From UMGS755 sp045597205 (GTDB lineage: Bacteria > Bacillota > Clostridia > UBA1381 > UBA9506), in assembly GCA_045597205.1 (NCBI GenBank), contig JAZODT010000027.1, positions 1 to 5,945 of the forward strand: DNA of 5,945 bases, written 5' to 3'. The notes under the pieces are model-generated. The model made no database searches and was not told the DNA's origin. It saw only the letters and a program-made list of their open reading frames with translations. The translations under genes were made by a program, and so were the position numbers. Below are positions 5,362 through 5,945 of the stretch, one piece after another; positions within the stretch are counted from its first letter, which is position 1; each line of letters begins with the position of its first letter.

Positions 5362-5924
5362 ATAAACAAAAACTAAGGCAAAAATTTTTGCAAAAACGAA
5401 AGAGAATGGACCCGGTTTTGCTACAAAGGTGGTCTCAGCAGATAGAAAATTATGTGATTGATTTTATAGAAAATCAGCACATGAAAACCATTATGGTTTA
5501 TGCCAGTATGCGTGACGAAGTGGCAACCCATGGTCTTATTCAACGGTTGCTCTCAAAAAAGCTTGTGGTGGGTTTGCCAAAATGTTATACTGGTGGACAC
5601 ATGGAGGCCTATAGCATAACCGATTTTAAAGAACTGACAGAGGGGAGATTCGGTATTTTAGAGCCACCAGCGAAACAACTTTTAAAGCCGGAGACCATAG
5701 AACTGGTGCTTGTGCCCGGCTGTGCTTTTGGACGTGATATGAGCCGGTTGGGGTATGGCGGCGGCTATTATGACCGTTATTTGCCCCGATGCAAACAGGC
5801 GATGCGTGTGGGTTTGGGTTATCAATTTTCTGTTACGGAGGCGGTACCTATCGAAAAATTTGACGTTTTAATGGACGTTTTAATAACAGAAAACGGAGTT
5901 ATCAATAAAGCAGAAAAAAATTAA
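5358..5924 (+). CDS. fthC: 5-formyltetrahydrofolate cyclo-ligase (MTHF synthetase)
   Basis: This enzyme uses ATP to convert 5-formyl-THF (folinate) to 5,10-methenyl-THF, returning the storage form to the one-carbon pool; it acts in the cytoplasm. B. subtilis calls it YqgN. The 188 residues match the family length. Visible motifs are the basic N-terminal helix KQKLRQKFLQKRK, the substrate-side VYASMRDEV with E54, and the hallmark VPGCAFGRDMSRLGYGGGYYDRYL region (119-142), which includes the glycine-rich ATP/phosphate loop. The closing FDVLMDVLITENG matches the family's end. The ATG at 5358 overlaps the ymdB stop as ATGA, and GAGAGG (5341-5346) is 11 nt upstream, so translation is probably coupled to ymdB. 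A TTG three codons earlier is in frame but less likely. No clear terminator is visible in the last 21 bases, so the transcript may continue. Confidence 0.94.
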   Translation: MNKQKLRQKFLQKRKRMDPVLLQRWSQQIENYVIDFIENQHMKTIMVYASMRDEVATHGLIQRLLSKKLVVGLPKCYTGGHMEAYSITDFKELTEGRFGILEPPAKQLLKPETIELVLVPGCAFGRDMSRLGYGGGYYDRYLPRCKQAMRVGLGYQFSVTEAVPIEKFDVLMDVLITENGVINKAEKN

Positions 5925-5945
5925 CTTTTTTTAGTTTTTATATTG

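Noticed and set aside
5883..5945. Terminator after the cyclo-ligase gene
   Set aside because: Only a 5-bp ATAAC/GTTAT pairing inside the coding end and a T-rich tail are visible; there is no GC-rich stem before the window ends.

Overview
The window looks like ordinary chromosome from a low-to-moderate GC Gram-positive anaerobe of the Bacillota, most likely class Clostridia. The evidence is AT-rich intergenic DNA, near-consensus housekeeping (sigma-A type) promoters, strong AGGAGG-type ribosome binding sites, a TTG start codon, and a gene set (small alarmone synthetase, YmdB-type phosphodiesterase, KdpE-like regulator) typical of that phylum. I cannot name a genus from sequence alone. I see no insertion sequence, phage gene, CRISPR array, tRNA or rRNA.

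Left block (1-3206, + strand). An AT-rich upstream region holds a perfect AT palindrome, a tandem 10-bp direct repeat with 11-bp period, and an extended -10 promoter. A roughly 130-nt leader follows with two possible hairpins and a possible 20-codon upstream ORF, but no T-box. Then come ilvB and ilvN (anabolic acetohydroxyacid synthase, first common step of branched-chain amino acid synthesis) and, 29 nt after ilvN, an OmpR/KdpE-type response regulator with no histidine kinase beside it. Its receiver domain seems to lack one acidic-pocket residue.

Middle (3241-4021). A short (p)ppGpp synthetase has its own promoter, 17-bp spaced with an extended -10. This promoter lies inside the longest possible reading frame, so the real start is the ATG at 3301. 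A 15-bp perfect stem-loop ends the gene and probably also ends the convergent gene that follows.

Right block (4025-5945). A minus-strand MazG-like/PRA-PH-type NTP pyrophosphohydrolase is separated by divergent promoters from a plus-strand pair. The pair is a YmdB/TIGR00282 metallophosphoesterase (TTG start at 4594) and 5-formyltetrahydrofolate cyclo-ligase, joined by a 4-bp ATGA overlap.

Functionally, the window joins branched-chain amino acid synthesis, stringent-response nucleotide signalling, nucleotide clean-up, a signalling phosphodiesterase and folate salvage. I do not find an obviously new system. The most interesting points are the repeat upstream of an operon that encodes its own OmpR-family regulator, the degenerate acidic pocket of that regulator, and the leader RNA.
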